This document shows positions 6,646 to 15,932 of a stretch of DNA of 44,297 nucleotides, one piece after another; within the stretch, counting starts at the first letter, position 1; every line of letters begins with the position of its first letter. The DNA comes from a virus. The stretch is taken from IMG/VR virus record IMGVR_UViG_3300021067_000010, positions 1 through 44,297 of that record, one strand, 5' to 3'. Made by a program: the position numbers and the translations under genes. Under the pieces are notes generated by a model. It saw only the letters and a program-made list of their open reading frames with translations. It did no database searches and was not told where the DNA came from.

Positions 6646-8840
6646 TGCCTGAATTCCGAATCAACGAAGAAGAGGAACGCGCGCTCAAGGTTTTGGTTGA
6701 GCACGCTTGGAAAGAAGATCGTATTATCCGTGAAAAGCAAATACTACTCTGGAGAAAATTAAAACTTTACTGGGATGGATTTCAGCGTATTTACTATTCC
6801 GAAGTAGCTCATGACTGGAGAACTCCTGATACTAATTCGGAATCTCTTTACTCTGGATATTATGACAAGCAAGTTAATGTATTGCAAGCCTACCTCGAAT
6901 CAATCATAGCCGCTCTCTCTGTTACTGTTCCCGGAATTGAATGCTATCCTGACGATGCAGAGAATGCTCTTGATGTCCAGACTGCAAGAGCAGGACGGAA
7001 AATAGCCGAATTAGTTTATCGTCATAATGACGCGATTCTTCTCTGGATTAAAGCACTATTCATTTATAGCACGGAAGGACTCCTCGCCTCCTACGTTTAC
7101 TCGAAAGAGGATGAAAAATACGGAACTTATAGGATTCCTAGATATGAAGATAAAGAAGAGGAAATCCTAAAGAGATACTGTCCTGTCTGTTCCACCGAAT
7201 TAGTAGATGATTTCTGTACATCCTGTATTGAGGAAAGATACGAACCTGACTTAAGAACTGAGAAGATAATCAATTCGATTCTGATTGGTCATACTAACAA
7301 ACCAAAGTCAAGACAGTGCATAGAAGTTCTCGGAGGATTGAATGTCAAAGTTCCTATTTATGCATCGAAATTAGAGGATTGCTCTTATCTTATCTACGCC
7401 TACGAAACTCACTGGACTAATGCGCGCTCCAAATACAATCATTTAAAAGTCCATTCAGGTAGCAATGCATCTTCGGGAGATGATTTCTACGAAAGATGGG
7501 GTCGTGTCTCGACAGAATATAGTACAGGAGATGAGCCTGAAAATAATGTAACAGTTCGAAATACTTGGATTCGTCCCTCCCTTTACTGGATTCTTGATGA
7601 CACCATTCGGAATAAGATTGCTAAGAAATACCCCAAAGGAGTCAAGGTAGTCCTAGTAGATAATGAACTGGCAGAAGCGAGCAATGAAACTTTAGATGAT
7701 TGTTGGGTTATAGCAAAGAATCCACTTTCAGACCATCTATATCATCAACCACTCGGCGCGCGACTCACTTCGATTCAGGATATCACGAATGACGTAATCT
7801 CTCTGATTCTCCAAACAGTCGAGCATGGAATTCCTCAGACTTTCGCGAATCCTGATGTTCTAGATTTTGATCAATATGGAAAGACTGAGGTTTCTCCTGG
7901 AACAGTATACCCTGCACGTCCAAGAACAGGAAAGAATCTTAATGAAGATTTCTATGAAGTGCGCACTGCTACTTTAAGTCCTGAAATTCAACCACTCTTC
8001 TCAAGAATTCAGGAGTTAGGACAGTTAACTTCTGGTTCAATGCCTTCATTGTTCGGAGGACCAGCAGCGGGGAGTAGTAGGACAGCATCAGAATATGCAA
8101 TGAGTCGCGCGCAATCCTTGCAACGACTTCAAACTCCCTGGAAGATGTTAGGAGTTTGGTGGAAAGAAACCTTTTCAATCGTAATTCCGAAATACATTGA
8201 ATCAGTTATACAGGACGAGAAATTTGTAGAGAAAGACGAGCAAGGGAATTTCGTGAATGTGTTTATTCGCAAAGCGGAATTGCAAGGAAAGATTGGACGA
8301 ATCGAAACGGAAGCATCAGAGCAACTTCCTATGACGAATGCTCAGAAGAAGGAAGCTCTGATGGAACTCGTTGCATTGAAAGATGAGCGAGTTCTTGAAG
8401 CGATGTTCTCTCCTGAGAATATTCCTTCTCTTGTTCAGATACTTGGCCTCCCTGAATTTAAGATTCCAAATCAAGTTGCTATCGAGAAGCAATACGAAGA
8501 GATTCAGCTTCTAATAAACAGCGAACCTATTGATGAAATGAATCCTTCCATTCCTGTCGAAGCAGATTTGGATATTCATGACATAGAAGCTGATATTTGT
8601 CGTCATTGGTTGATTTCCATTCCTGGCCGTCAGTGCAAGATAGACAATCCAGCGGGATATCAGAATGTTCTTTTGCACTTAAGACAGCATATGCAATTCA
8701 TTCTTCCTCCGACAATGCCAGCCGAAAATAATGCGCCTAATCAGCCCAAATTACCCGGTGGTCCGGCGCAACCACCTATACCAATGGAAGAAGGAGTTTC
8801 GTATGGACCAGTTGCAGCAGAGCAATCAACCATCCAGTGA
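6645..8840 (+). CDS. Portal protein
   Basis: This is the dodecameric head-to-tail connector through which DNA is packaged and ejected. The evidence is its 731-residue length (portals of P22 type are about this size), its position between terminase and scaffold/capsid, the helical N-terminus with conserved Trp/Tyr residues (LYWDGFQRIYY, SGYYDKQVNVLQAYLESIIA), the clip/stem region with QPLGARLTSIQDITNDVISL, and the later SGSMPSLFGGPAAGSSRTASEY, a classic portal segment. An unusual insertion with CPVC and CTSC (about residues 176-192) forms a zinc ribbon within the wing region. The C-terminus is proline-rich. Its 3' end overlaps the scaffold start by 38 bp. Confidence 0.9.
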   Translation: MPEFRINEEEERALKVLVEHAWKEDRIIREKQILLWRKLKLYWDGFQRIYYSEVAHDWRTPDTNSESLYSGYYDKQVNVLQAYLESIIAALSVTVPGIECYPDDAENALDVQTARAGRKIAELVYRHNDAILLWIKALFIYSTEGLLASYVYSKEDEKYGTYRIPRYEDKEEEILKRYCPVCSTELVDDFCTSCIEERYEPDLRTEKIINSILIGHTNKPKSRQCIEVLGGLNVKVPIYASKLEDCSYLIYAYETHWTNARSKYNHLKVHSGSNASSGDDFYERWGRVSTEYSTGDEPENNVTVRNTWIRPSLYWILDDTIRNKIAKKYPKGVKVVLVDNELAEASNETLDDCWVIAKNPLSDHLYHQPLGARLTSIQDITNDVISLILQTVEHGIPQTFANPDVLDFDQYGKTEVSPGTVYPARPRTGKNLNEDFYEVRTATLSPEIQPLFSRIQELGQLTSGSMPSLFGGPAAGSSRTASEYAMSRAQSLQRLQTPWKMLGVWWKETFSIVIPKYIESVIQDEKFVEKDEQGNFVNVFIRKAELQGKIGRIETEASEQLPMTNAQKKEALMELVALKDERVLEAMFSPENIPSLVQILGLPEFKIPNQVAIEKQYEEIQLLINSEPIDEMNPSIPVEADLDIHDIEADICRHWLISIPGRQCKIDNPAGYQNVLLHLRQHMQFILPPTMPAENNAPNQPKLPGGPAQPPIPMEEGVSYGPVAAEQSTIQ

Positions 8841-10008
8841 TGAAAAGCCTGACAAGGAAGAAGCACTTGACTTATTGATGAATGACGATGATGAAAAAAA
8901 GCCAGAGGAACGAAAAGAAGCAACAGTTAAAGACAAAGAAGAAGAACCTAAGAGAGAAGAAAAAGAAGAGGAAGAAGAACCCGAAATAAAGTTAGCAGAA
9001 GAGGAACAAGTAGAAGATCAACTGGATATTCCTGTAAGTAGAAAGGATATCCTAAAGAAATATCCAACTCTATTCAAGGATTTCCCATTTCTTGAAAGTC
9101 AGCACTTCAAACTAAGAGAATATACTGAACTTTTCGGGACAGTAGATGATGCGCGCGAAACTATTGAGAAGGCGGAGCAATTTGGACGGTTACAGCAGGA
9201 AGTTTATTCAGGTGATTTGACTACCATTCTCAAGTCTGTAAAAGAAGATGAGCCTGAGAATTACGCGAAGATAATCGACAATTACATTCCTACCTTGATG
9301 AAGGTGGACCCGGAAGCATACACGGGAATTTTAACGAACATATTCAGACGCGCGGTCCTCACGATGCATCAGGAAGGTAAACGAATGGAGAATGAGAAAT
9401 TACAGGAAGCCGCTCTCATTCTCAATCAATTCATGTTCAATAATTCTGACGTTCCTCCTGAATTTTCACTTTCAAAGAGTGAGAATCGAGAGTCAGCGAA
9501 AGAAAAGGAGTTAAAAGAAAGGGAACAAGAATTCCTTCGCCAGAGATACGAAACTACTTACCAGGATCTCGCGGGTAGAATTGATAATGTTCTGAAGGCT
9601 ACCATCGAAAAGAATATTGATCCACGAGAGAGCATGTCAGGATACGTGAAGAAGAACGCGATTCGTGATGCTCTTACTATGGTGCAGGATAATCTCAAGC
9701 AAGATCCTGCATTCAAGAAAGTTCTAGATGGACTGTGGAAGAAAGCATTCGAAGCGAATTTCGATCGTACTTCTGTGGATAATATTCGCAAGGCTTATCT
9801 CGGGAAAGCAAAGACTGTACTTCCCGAAATGATAAAGAAAGCTCGGAGTGAAGCCCTTAAGGATACTCCGGCAAAAAGGGAAAGAGAAAAAGAACGGGAA
9901 GATAATTCCCCAATCAACCGAGGACGTTCCACTTCCTCAAGTAGTAAAGGTGGAAAAACTGAAATTCCAAAGGGTATGTCGAGTCTTGAATTTCTAATGC
10001 AGGATTGA
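8803..10008 (+). CDS. Scaffolding protein
   Basis: This is a 401-residue, highly charged and mostly helical protein between portal and capsid. The N-terminal 75 residues are extremely acidic (long Glu/Lys runs). The centre is helical (DILKKYPTLFKDFPFLESQ), with a coiled coil at about 245-290. The end is a basic, Ser-rich region followed by KGMSSLEFLMQD. The ATG at 8803 is preceded by AAGGAG and replaces a longer in-frame reading that begins inside the portal gene. Scaffolds guide procapsid assembly and leave or are degraded; no protease domain is seen. The call rests on composition and position. Confidence 0.8.
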   Translation: MDQLQQSNQPSSDEKPDKEEALDLLMNDDDEKKPEERKEATVKDKEEEPKREEKEEEEEPEIKLAEEEQVEDQLDIPVSRKDILKKYPTLFKDFPFLESQHFKLREYTELFGTVDDARETIEKAEQFGRLQQEVYSGDLTTILKSVKEDEPENYAKIIDNYIPTLMKVDPEAYTGILTNIFRRAVLTMHQEGKRMENEKLQEAALILNQFMFNNSDVPPEFSLSKSENRESAKEKELKEREQEFLRQRYETTYQDLAGRIDNVLKATIEKNIDPRESMSGYVKKNAIRDALTMVQDNLKQDPAFKKVLDGLWKKAFEANFDRTSVDNIRKAYLGKAKTVLPEMIKKARSEALKDTPAKREREKEREDNSPINRGRSTSSSSKGGKTEIPKGMSSLEFLMQD

Positions 10009-10025
10009 CAGAGGAGAGTGGGACT

Positions 10026-11309
10026 ATGAAGTTTTTCACGGTAATGATGCCTCTAATGGCTCCGGTGGTAGAAGCAGATGTTGCTGCTATAGAACTCGAA
10101 AGAACAATACCTAAAATTCGTGTATTGTTTGAACGAGAAAATAAGTTCTACACTACAATTGCAAAACGTCCTGGAGAAAAGGTAAGTAACCGCCAAACAC
10201 GCGTACCTTTAGCTTTACGTCCTGGTGGAGTATTCCAATACTTCAATCCTGACGGTGGAGATTTGGGACGTGGTGGCGGTCCTGCATTGGATAAAGCTCT
10301 TGTGCCTGTTGTATTCATGTCAGAGAACATTGAATACACGAAACTTGCACAGTGGGCTACTAACGATGACAGGAAAGCTATCGTTAATGGTGTTCGTCGT
10401 CTTGCCGCAGAAGCATTAGACGAACTACGACGACAGATTGACGCGCAGTTAATGCAGCCCGGTAATGGTGTGGTTGGAACTATCAGCGCCGTTACTGCGA
10501 ATACTCCAGTAGGTTCTGATACGCTTGCATTGACTTCAGATGGATTTGGCGCGCGACTCGTTCGTTTTGGTCAGCCAGTCCAGATATTCGATGCTGCTCT
10601 GACTACTAATCGCGGAACTGTCACGATTACTGGTCATGACACGGAAAACAAGACAATCATTACCACTCCGACTCTTGCTGGTGTGATTGCCACTGATAGG
10701 TTGGTAGTTCAGGGAATCACGACTCCTACTTCACTTCCTGCATTGTATGGTGTTCCATATCATCATAACAATGCATCGACTGGAACGTGGTTGGGATTCT
10801 CTCGGAGTGCCACTCCTGAAATTCGTAGCAATCGAGTGAATGCAGGTGGTTCTGCTCTCACTCTTCCTCTTCCTCGTCTTGCTCTTAGTAAGATTGGGAA
10901 TAGACTAGGAATGGATACGGATTTCAAGCCTACTGCATGGCTACATCCTGCACAGAAACAGGCATACGAAGAGATTGGTCAGCTCGTCACGAATATCACG
11001 ATGGGGCCGAATCAAACTCTTGATATGTATTTCGATAAGATGCGTCTTGCGGGCGCACCTACTCGGGATACATATAACTGGGATAAGACTCGCATTGACT
11101 TCATTGTCGAGGAAGTATGGGGTCGTGTCGAGATGCTTCCACTAGGCTACTATGTCACTGATGGACGTAGGATCTTCGAGATTCGCGGTGCATCAGGTGG
11201 TGTAGCTGCTGCGGAAATCTTTTACATGGTAGTCGGTATGCAGACCTACGTGTCGAATCCCGCTGCTACCAGCTACATTGACAATCTCGCTGTTCCTGCG
11301 GGATGGTAA
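10026..11309 (+). CDS. Major capsid protein
   Basis: This 427-residue protein directly follows the scaffold and has the N-terminal helix plus E-loop layout expected of HK97-fold coat proteins: IELERTIPKIRVLFERENKF, then SRQTRVP-like strands, then ALDELRRQIDAQLMQPGNGV and a beta-rich insertion (about 150-235). It ends with conserved core strands (IDFIVEEVWGRVEMLPLGYY). The start is the ATG behind GAGGAG; a TTG seven codons upstream overlapping the scaffold stop is less likely. Codon use is the most optimised in the window (GGT, CGT, GTT), as expected for the most abundant protein. It is followed by a strong hairpin. Confidence 0.87.
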   Translation: MKFFTVMMPLMAPVVEADVAAIELERTIPKIRVLFERENKFYTTIAKRPGEKVSNRQTRVPLALRPGGVFQYFNPDGGDLGRGGGPALDKALVPVVFMSENIEYTKLAQWATNDDRKAIVNGVRRLAAEALDELRRQIDAQLMQPGNGVVGTISAVTANTPVGSDTLALTSDGFGARLVRFGQPVQIFDAALTTNRGTVTITGHDTENKTIITTPTLAGVIATDRLVVQGITTPTSLPALYGVPYHHNNASTGTWLGFSRSATPEIRSNRVNAGGSALTLPLPRLALSKIGNRLGMDTDFKPTAWLHPAQKQAYEEIGQLVTNITMGPNQTLDMYFDKMRLAGAPTRDTYNWDKTRIDFIVEEVWGRVEMLPLGYYVTDGRRIFEIRGASGGVAAAEIFYMVVGMQTYVSNPAATSYIDNLAVPAGW

Positions 11310-11318
11310 TTTCGAGAT

Positions 11319-11391
11319 GGGGCTAATGGTAGTGGCCTCCAGCAAATGTAGAATGCTTTGCCACGGCTTTCTACTCTCTACTGTTAGCCCC
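11319..11391 (+). terminator. Long hairpin behind the capsid gene (attenuator or mRNA-end structure)
   Basis: GGGGCTAATGGTAG and CTACTGTTAGCCCC pair over 14 bp (two G-U pairs). Inside, GTGGC/GCCAC and AGCA/TGCT add further helices, giving a 73-nt branched structure. TAATTTG follows, which is only weakly U-rich. Hairpins directly behind a major capsid gene usually cause partial termination or stabilise the capsid mRNA, lowering expression of what follows. A tRNA was considered because of the length, but no T-arm or anticodon arm fits. Confidence 0.7.
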
Positions 11392-11407
11392 TAATTTGAG
11401 GTGAAGG

Positions 11408-11716
11408 ATGCCAATTAGAACACTAGGAAACATTCGAGGCATTACTTCAGCAGCAGTGTTTGAAGTAATAGCTCGTGCAGGTACCATCGCTCCCAAAACA
11501 GATTTAGTGCGCATCACAGGAAGTGGAGCGGTATCCACCATAACACGTCCCGGAAGAGGAGTAGGACCGATTACTATCCTCTCTACCGATGCTGTTGCTC
11601 CTACTTGGGATGTAGCGGGTAACATCGCAGTTGCAGGAACTTTCACACGCTACAAGCTGTTTACCTTCATTTACGATCCCACTACTAGTAAGTGGTATCC
11701 ATCAGCAACTTCGTAG
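11408..11716 (+). CDS. Probable capsid decoration or head-fibre protein (102 aa)
   Basis: A small beta-rich protein with repeats of hydrophobic/Gly/Thr strands (VRITGSGAVSTITRPGRG, ITILSTDAVAPTWDVAGN). It ends FTFIYDPTTSKWYPSATS, a terminal strand ending Y-D-x-x-x-x-x-W-x-P that is common in phage decoration and fibre-tip domains. It follows the capsid gene and its hairpin, with a GAGGTGAAGG ribosome-binding site. Virion surface location is inferred. Confidence 0.65.
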   Translation: MPIRTLGNIRGITSAAVFEVIARAGTIAPKTDLVRITGSGAVSTITRPGRGVGPITILSTDAVAPTWDVAGNIAVAGTFTRYKLFTFIYDPTTSKWYPSATS

Positions 11717-11724
11717 GAGGATTA

Positions 11725-12090
11725 ATGACTGACAATCCGTTTGCTCCGAAATCAGAGGAACAGAGAAGGCAGGAAGAGGAACAGAGAAAGGCACAGGATA
11801 GTCGAATTCAAACTGATGATTCAAGTGGAGCAAATACTGAATCAACAAGTTCAAGTGGAGTAACAGTCAACGAAGCAAAGCCACTCGATAAAACAGGAGG
11901 CCCATCACCAACAGCATTAGCAGATGGAAGTAGAGTAGAAGGCGAGGATGGTCCTGCGATTTTCAGTCGCGCGCAGGAAATTCTCAAAGAGTACAACAAT
12001 CGAGAGGCTGAAATTCCACTCAATTCGGAATACTGGTCCCTCATGAACAAGTACAGGAGTCTAACGCCGAAACAGCAAAAAGGAAAATAA
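11725..12090 (+). CDS. Hydrophilic virion-module protein (121 aa)
   Basis: The N-terminus is low-complexity (Gln/Glu/Arg then Ser/Thr-rich), followed by a compact C-terminal motif, IPLNSEYWSLMNKYRSL. A similar motif at the end of short proteins downstream of capsid genes occurs in other podovirus-like genomes. The ATG is supported by AGGAGG four to five bases away, better than an upstream GTG. An intrinsic terminator follows. Function unknown; an assembly cofactor is plausible. Confidence 0.7.
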   Translation: MTDNPFAPKSEEQRRQEEEQRKAQDSRIQTDDSSGANTESTSSSGVTVNEAKPLDKTGGPSPTALADGSRVEGEDGPAIFSRAQEILKEYNNREAEIPLNSEYWSLMNKYRSLTPKQQKGK

Positions 12091-12102
12091 CATTCTGGGG
12101 TC

Positions 12103-12144
12103 AAGGGGAATTCTTGCCCGCCAAGGTTCCCCTTCTTTCTTTCC
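12103..12144 (+). terminator. Intrinsic (rho-independent) terminator
   Basis: AAGGGGAA pairs with TTCCCCTT (8 bp), with an inner CTTG/CAAG pairing. The 3' arm runs directly into CTTTCTTTCC, a pyrimidine-rich tract. It closes the portal-capsid-decoration transcript. It also argues that the next gene starts at the ATG at 12162 rather than at a TTG inside the hairpin. Confidence 0.75.
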
Positions 12145-12161
12145 TGAGAATTAGGATTAAA

Positions 12162-12743
12162 ATGAGAGCAGCAATTCTTGAACCTCGTGATCTTCCAGAA
12201 AAGATAGAAGAAATTAACGAATGGTTAATCAAAGAATATGGAAAATTCGAAGGTTATCCAATTTGGAGAGTTGTATGGTCTGAGATTCAGTTTGAAATGC
12301 GTCGTGGAGTTTTCAACTATTTCGACAACAATGGTAATTTTGTAAGAACTGAAACTGGTGTTTTTGAAGTACCGAAATACAGACAATGGATCAAAGAGAA
12401 GTTTGTGCTCGAAAGAATACTACCCGTTCCTGATTGTGATAGTCAAGAATTAACTACTAAATTGTCATATGAACCAATTTTTCCATTTGCAGATAAGAAT
12501 GATAATTACTTGCATCCTCGAATTGATGTATGCAAGATAGTAATAGAAGCTATAATGGAAAAAGCTGCTAAAACTGTAGGAATAAAACGAGAAAAAGATC
12601 CTGAATCAACACAAGAAGAAGCTCTGTTAGCTAAGAAACAAAGAGTAGATGAAATCATGGAAGAATTATTCGGAAACGAAACTGATACTTGTGATGCTTT
12701 AAGATACAAGCAAGGAATTGTAGTTCCAGGAGGAAAATTATGA
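12162..12743 (+). CDS. Hypothetical structural-module protein (193 aa)
   Basis: Not recognised. It begins MRAAILEPRDLPEKIEEINE, contains aromatic strands (GVFNYFDNNGNFVRTETGVFEVP) and a long helical C-terminal part with Lys/Glu (EEALLAKKQRVDEIMEELFG). It starts just after a terminator, so a promoter or read-through must feed it, and its stop overlaps the next start (ATGA). It is less GC-rich than the capsid gene and has no GCGCGC site. Confidence 0.7.
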   Translation: MRAAILEPRDLPEKIEEINEWLIKEYGKFEGYPIWRVVWSEIQFEMRRGVFNYFDNNGNFVRTETGVFEVPKYRQWIKEKFVLERILPVPDCDSQELTTKLSYEPIFPFADKNDNYLHPRIDVCKIVIEAIMEKAAKTVGIKREKDPESTQEEALLAKKQRVDEIMEELFGNETDTCDALRYKQGIVVPGGKL

Positions 12744-13423
12744 GTGGTATTTTAGCAATACACCAGCAGCACGTAATGCGCGCGCCTGTCAATCCTCTCG
12801 ATAAGAGTACTTTAGTTTCCATCTATCCTCTTCTCATCAGTCAAAAGAATGTCACGATTACTCCCGGAGTATTCGAGATTCCTCCTGGTTCCCTTGAAAA
12901 ACCTTCTCTTCTCGTAGTTGGTTCTTCTAGTTGGTTTCGCGAAGTAGACGAGAATCAGCCTCTTCTTGAAATTCCAGTTAGTTCTATCGTAGTCGCGGAA
13001 TCTGTGGTCCGGGATTACACGATTGGAATGCTAGAAGTGGACATGGAAACTCGTAAACCAGGATTATTTTTCGTTCCTGGTGCTAAATCTGTACAGGAAA
13101 TTAAGCGAGATCATGAAAAGGAATTAACAATCGCAGCAAGGAAACAGAAAACATGGTTCGAGGCCCTAGTAGCGCGCGCTGACTCATTATGGGCACGCAC
13201 TATGGGGAATCCCCTCTCAATTGATGACAAGATGCGAATTGCTGCTATCGAATTAGGAATGAAAGATAAGGAATGGATCAAGAACATGATTCGTCCTACC
13301 AATCTCATTAACTGTCCTGCTTGTACTGCAATGATCAACTCGATTGCTATGGTTTGCCCAAGCTGTCGAGTGGTGATTAAACCTGAAGAATTTGCTAAGA
13401 TGGGTATGAAGTTTGCTGGTTAG
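12740..13423 (+). CDS. Virion-module protein with C-terminal zinc ribbon (227 aa)
   Basis: The N-terminal 120 residues are beta-rich (LDKSTLVSIYPLLISQKNVTI, FEIPPGSLEKPSLLVVGSSS). A helical linker follows, then a zinc ribbon with CPAC at about 193-196 and CPSC at about 207-210. The fold of the N-terminal domain is not recognised. Proteins with this order (beta domain, helices, zinc ribbon) next to the adaptor gene are found in other short-tailed phages and are probably head-completion or virion proteins. It is translationally coupled to the previous gene. Confidence 0.7.
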   Translation: MSGILAIHQQHVMRAPVNPLDKSTLVSIYPLLISQKNVTITPGVFEIPPGSLEKPSLLVVGSSSWFREVDENQPLLEIPVSSIVVAESVVRDYTIGMLEVDMETRKPGLFFVPGAKSVQEIKRDHEKELTIAARKQKTWFEALVARADSLWARTMGNPLSIDDKMRIAAIELGMKDKEWIKNMIRPTNLINCPACTAMINSIAMVCPSCRVVIKPEEFAKMGMKFAG

Positions 13424-13432
13424 GAGTCCGGA

Positions 13433-14083
13433 ATGTATCCAGCAAGTACCGTTCTCGATATGAGTTCTGCGCTGCTCAATGATAAGATTAAAAGTCTTTA
13501 CACTGATGCAGCGCAGATACCATATCTCAACATAGCAATACGTGAACTTGTACAGGAAATGCAACTTCATAATATTCCTGTCACGAATTCTGTATCTGCC
13601 GTGATTCCCCTCCTTGCAGGTGCCACTACAATTACACTACCTGCCGATCTTATTGAAATTCGTGAAATTTATGAAGCTGATTCTGGTTTAGACAATTACC
13701 TTCCCCTTCGGAAAGTTACATCTTTACCTAAGAATTGGACTGCTAGTGCAAGCAAAACTTACTGGGCATGGGAGAATGGAGGAATTTCAACTCTACCATC
13801 AACAGGAGCGAAGGACATAAGGATTGATTACATAGGAACAATTCAAGCTCCTATTACTCTTGCTACTGACAATATTAACATTCTGAATTCTGAGAATTTC
13901 CTTGCTTACAGAACAGCAGGACTATGCGCAGAATTCATTGGAGCGAATTTGCAAAGAGCAGATAAATGCAATACTTTCGCGGGTGCAGCACTTGACAGAA
14001 TGCTAGGAATAGGAGTGAAATCAGGTCAATCTCAGGGTGTGAAAAGGCTTCCATTCAGATTTGGATTGAAGCGACATGGCTAA
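13433..14083 (+). CDS. Head-to-tail adaptor (P22 gp4-like)
   Basis: It opens with an N-terminal helical bundle (LLNDKIKSLYTDAAQIPYLNIAIRE is the key helix region), then a short beta module (TITLPADLIEIREIYE, WENGGISTLPSTGAKDIRIDYIG) and a final helix pair (FLAYRTAGLCAEFIGANLQ). This order and the 216-residue length match the tail-adaptor proteins of short-tailed phages, which bind the portal and prime nozzle attachment. It is followed immediately by the nozzle gene, the expected order. The start is supported by AGGAG. Confidence 0.75.
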   Translation: MYPASTVLDMSSALLNDKIKSLYTDAAQIPYLNIAIRELVQEMQLHNIPVTNSVSAVIPLLAGATTITLPADLIEIREIYEADSGLDNYLPLRKVTSLPKNWTASASKTYWAWENGGISTLPSTGAKDIRIDYIGTIQAPITLATDNINILNSENFLAYRTAGLCAEFIGANLQRADKCNTFAGAALDRMLGIGVKSGQSQGVKRLPFRFGLKRHG

Positions 14084-15932
14084 AATTCTTTTTGATAAAT
14101 TTAGGGGAATATGGGCTAGAGGGGCGGATGAAGATTGTCCTCCAGAATTTTATCTCGATTCATCGAATATTAAACATTATAATTATGGAATCGAAACTAG
14201 AGATGGTACTACAGATTACATAACTCAGCCAAGTAAAATCCTTCGGTCGAGAATTTACAGACCTAATCCTCCCTACGTGCATCCAGACATTCCACGTCCA
14301 ATTATAATGCTCGAAACTGGAACGATTCATGATCCAGTAAAAGGAGTAGTAGTAGCTCCTGCCGGTATATATCGTGATTTTACGCTCGTTAATATGTTTG
14401 GGCGCGCTTACATTTCCCCTTCTCTTGGAGATAAACCTATTGCTGGTCAGTCATTAATAGGATATGATGGAACTGCATCTTTTGTCCCTGGCAATTCCAC
14501 TCTTTTAGCTTCTCCGATATTTAGCGCTCTTGGAGCAGGTGATCTTCCCGCTGGTAACTACGGAGTTTACATAGCTGCCGAAAATGCTAGGGGAGTAATC
14601 GGGCCAATTCAGTTCATAGAAATTGTTTCTGTACCTGCTGGAAGTTCAGTTAATTTCACTATTCCTCTTGGACCAGCAGGAACAGTCGCGCGACACATTA
14701 TTTCTACTCTTCCTCTTCCTTTAACATCTAGTACAACAGAAATCATAGCTGCCCCTGTATTTTTCATAAGTAGAATTCCTAATAATGTCGATTTGACATA
14801 CACTCTCGATTTTTATGAGAATCAAGTATTCGAATCTGCTGATCATCTCAAGAATTTAGTTACTTCAATTCCAGCAGGAATAGGAATAACTAAGTACAAT
14901 GGAAGATTAATCATTTATGGAGAGGAAGCAGATCCCTCCTTGATTCGCGCGTCCTCTTATGGAGAGCCAGAAGTATTCAATGCTAGTTCAGGATTTGCTA
15001 TAACTGATCCTTCCGATCCCTCTGGAATTAAAAATGCCATAGAATATCGTGGAAATCTCTATGTTTTTGGTAAGAATCGAACGATCGTGCTGACAGATAA
15101 TGGAAGCGAAATTTCTACTTGGCAACAGACAGTCATTGATGATTCATTGGGAACTGACATACAAGGAATAGAACAAACTCTTGATTCTAAAGGTGCTTCG
15201 TCAGAGGGATTTCTAGTAGCTAATGAATCTGGACTTCTACTCTTCAATGGAATCTATAATAAACCTGAATTAAGTTTCAATATCGAAAATCTCTGGAGGA
15301 GTATAAATTGGAAGTATTCACATCTTGTTGAAGTTACTCGGGACACTGTAAATAAAATAATCTATATAACTGTACCTTTACATGGAGATGAAGTTGATAC
15401 TCTTTTAGTTGCTGACTATCGAGATGGTCTGAATCCTAATGCTATAAAGTGGGATAAATGGGGATTCAGCGACGGAATTGATGTTAATAGCGTTCTAATC
15501 TATACTGATTTCACTTCAGGTGAACCAGAGATAGTTACTCGATTTGTTAGAGGTACCAAGATCGTTACTCTCGATTCAACTGTCAAGAATGATAGTTTAG
15601 TAAATCATATAGGAAGTTGGATTGTTTCGGCTCCTGCAAGATTTTCTGATGGAATAAGTCATTTCAATAGAATGAAACTAAGAGTGAAAGGATCTGGTGT
15701 CTTATTCATTTACAACCGACCAATGGATGATGTTGACTATTCAATTCCAAGTATCCAACTAAATCTCGGACCAGGACGAGAATATGCTCAGTTAATGAAT
15801 GTCATATCTGAACATTGCAAATTCTTAATAGGTACAAATGTTGATATAGTTACAGAATTAGGCAGTCATTTTCAACTTGTAAGATTTCAGGTAGAAGGTG
15901 ACGCAATTTGGGATGAGAGGGCTCGTGTTTAA
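14076..15932 (+). CDS. Tail nozzle / tail tube protein (beta-propeller-like)
   Basis: This 618-residue, almost entirely beta protein overlaps the adaptor gene by 8 bp. Key stretches are FRGIWARGADEDCPPEFYLD at the N-terminus, repeated bladelike segments (GITKYNGRLIIYGEEADPSL, GFAITDPSDPSGIKNAIEYR, GNLYVFGKNRTIVLTDNG), and DKWGFSDGIDVNSVLIYTD. The order RGNLYV...T-DNGSE-STW is typical for nozzle proteins of short-tailed phages, which prolong the portal channel and carry the fibres or spikes. There is no catalytic motif. The role is assigned by pattern and gene order. Confidence 0.75.
   Translation: MAKILFDKFRGIWARGADEDCPPEFYLDSSNIKHYNYGIETRDGTTDYITQPSKILRSRIYRPNPPYVHPDIPRPIIMLETGTIHDPVKGVVVAPAGIYRDFTLVNMFGRAYISPSLGDKPIAGQSLIGYDGTASFVPGNSTLLASPIFSALGAGDLPAGNYGVYIAAENARGVIGPIQFIEIVSVPAGSSVNFTIPLGPAGTVARHIISTLPLPLTSSTTEIIAAPVFFISRIPNNVDLTYTLDFYENQVFESADHLKNLVTSIPAGIGITKYNGRLIIYGEEADPSLIRASSYGEPEVFNASSGFAITDPSDPSGIKNAIEYRGNLYVFGKNRTIVLTDNGSEISTWQQTVIDDSLGTDIQGIEQTLDSKGASSEGFLVANESGLLLFNGIYNKPELSFNIENLWRSINWKYSHLVEVTRDTVNKIIYITVPLHGDEVDTLLVADYRDGLNPNAIKWDKWGFSDGIDVNSVLIYTDFTSGEPEIVTRFVRGTKIVTLDSTVKNDSLVNHIGSWIVSAPARFSDGISHFNRMKLRVKGSGVLFIYNRPMDDVDYSIPSIQLNLGPGREYAQLMNVISEHCKFLIGTNVDIVTELGSHFQLVRFQVEGDAIWDERARV

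Noticed and set aside
10005-10025. TTG start seven codons before the capsid ATG
   Set aside because: The ATG has GAGGAG upstream, and the extra residues (TEESGT) are encoded by the ribosome-binding region itself.
11319-11391. tRNA behind the capsid gene
   Set aside because: The length (73 nt) and a GGGGCTA/TAGCCCC acceptor-like stem fit, but there is no TTC-containing T-arm, no proper anticodon arm, and the stem extends to 14 bp.
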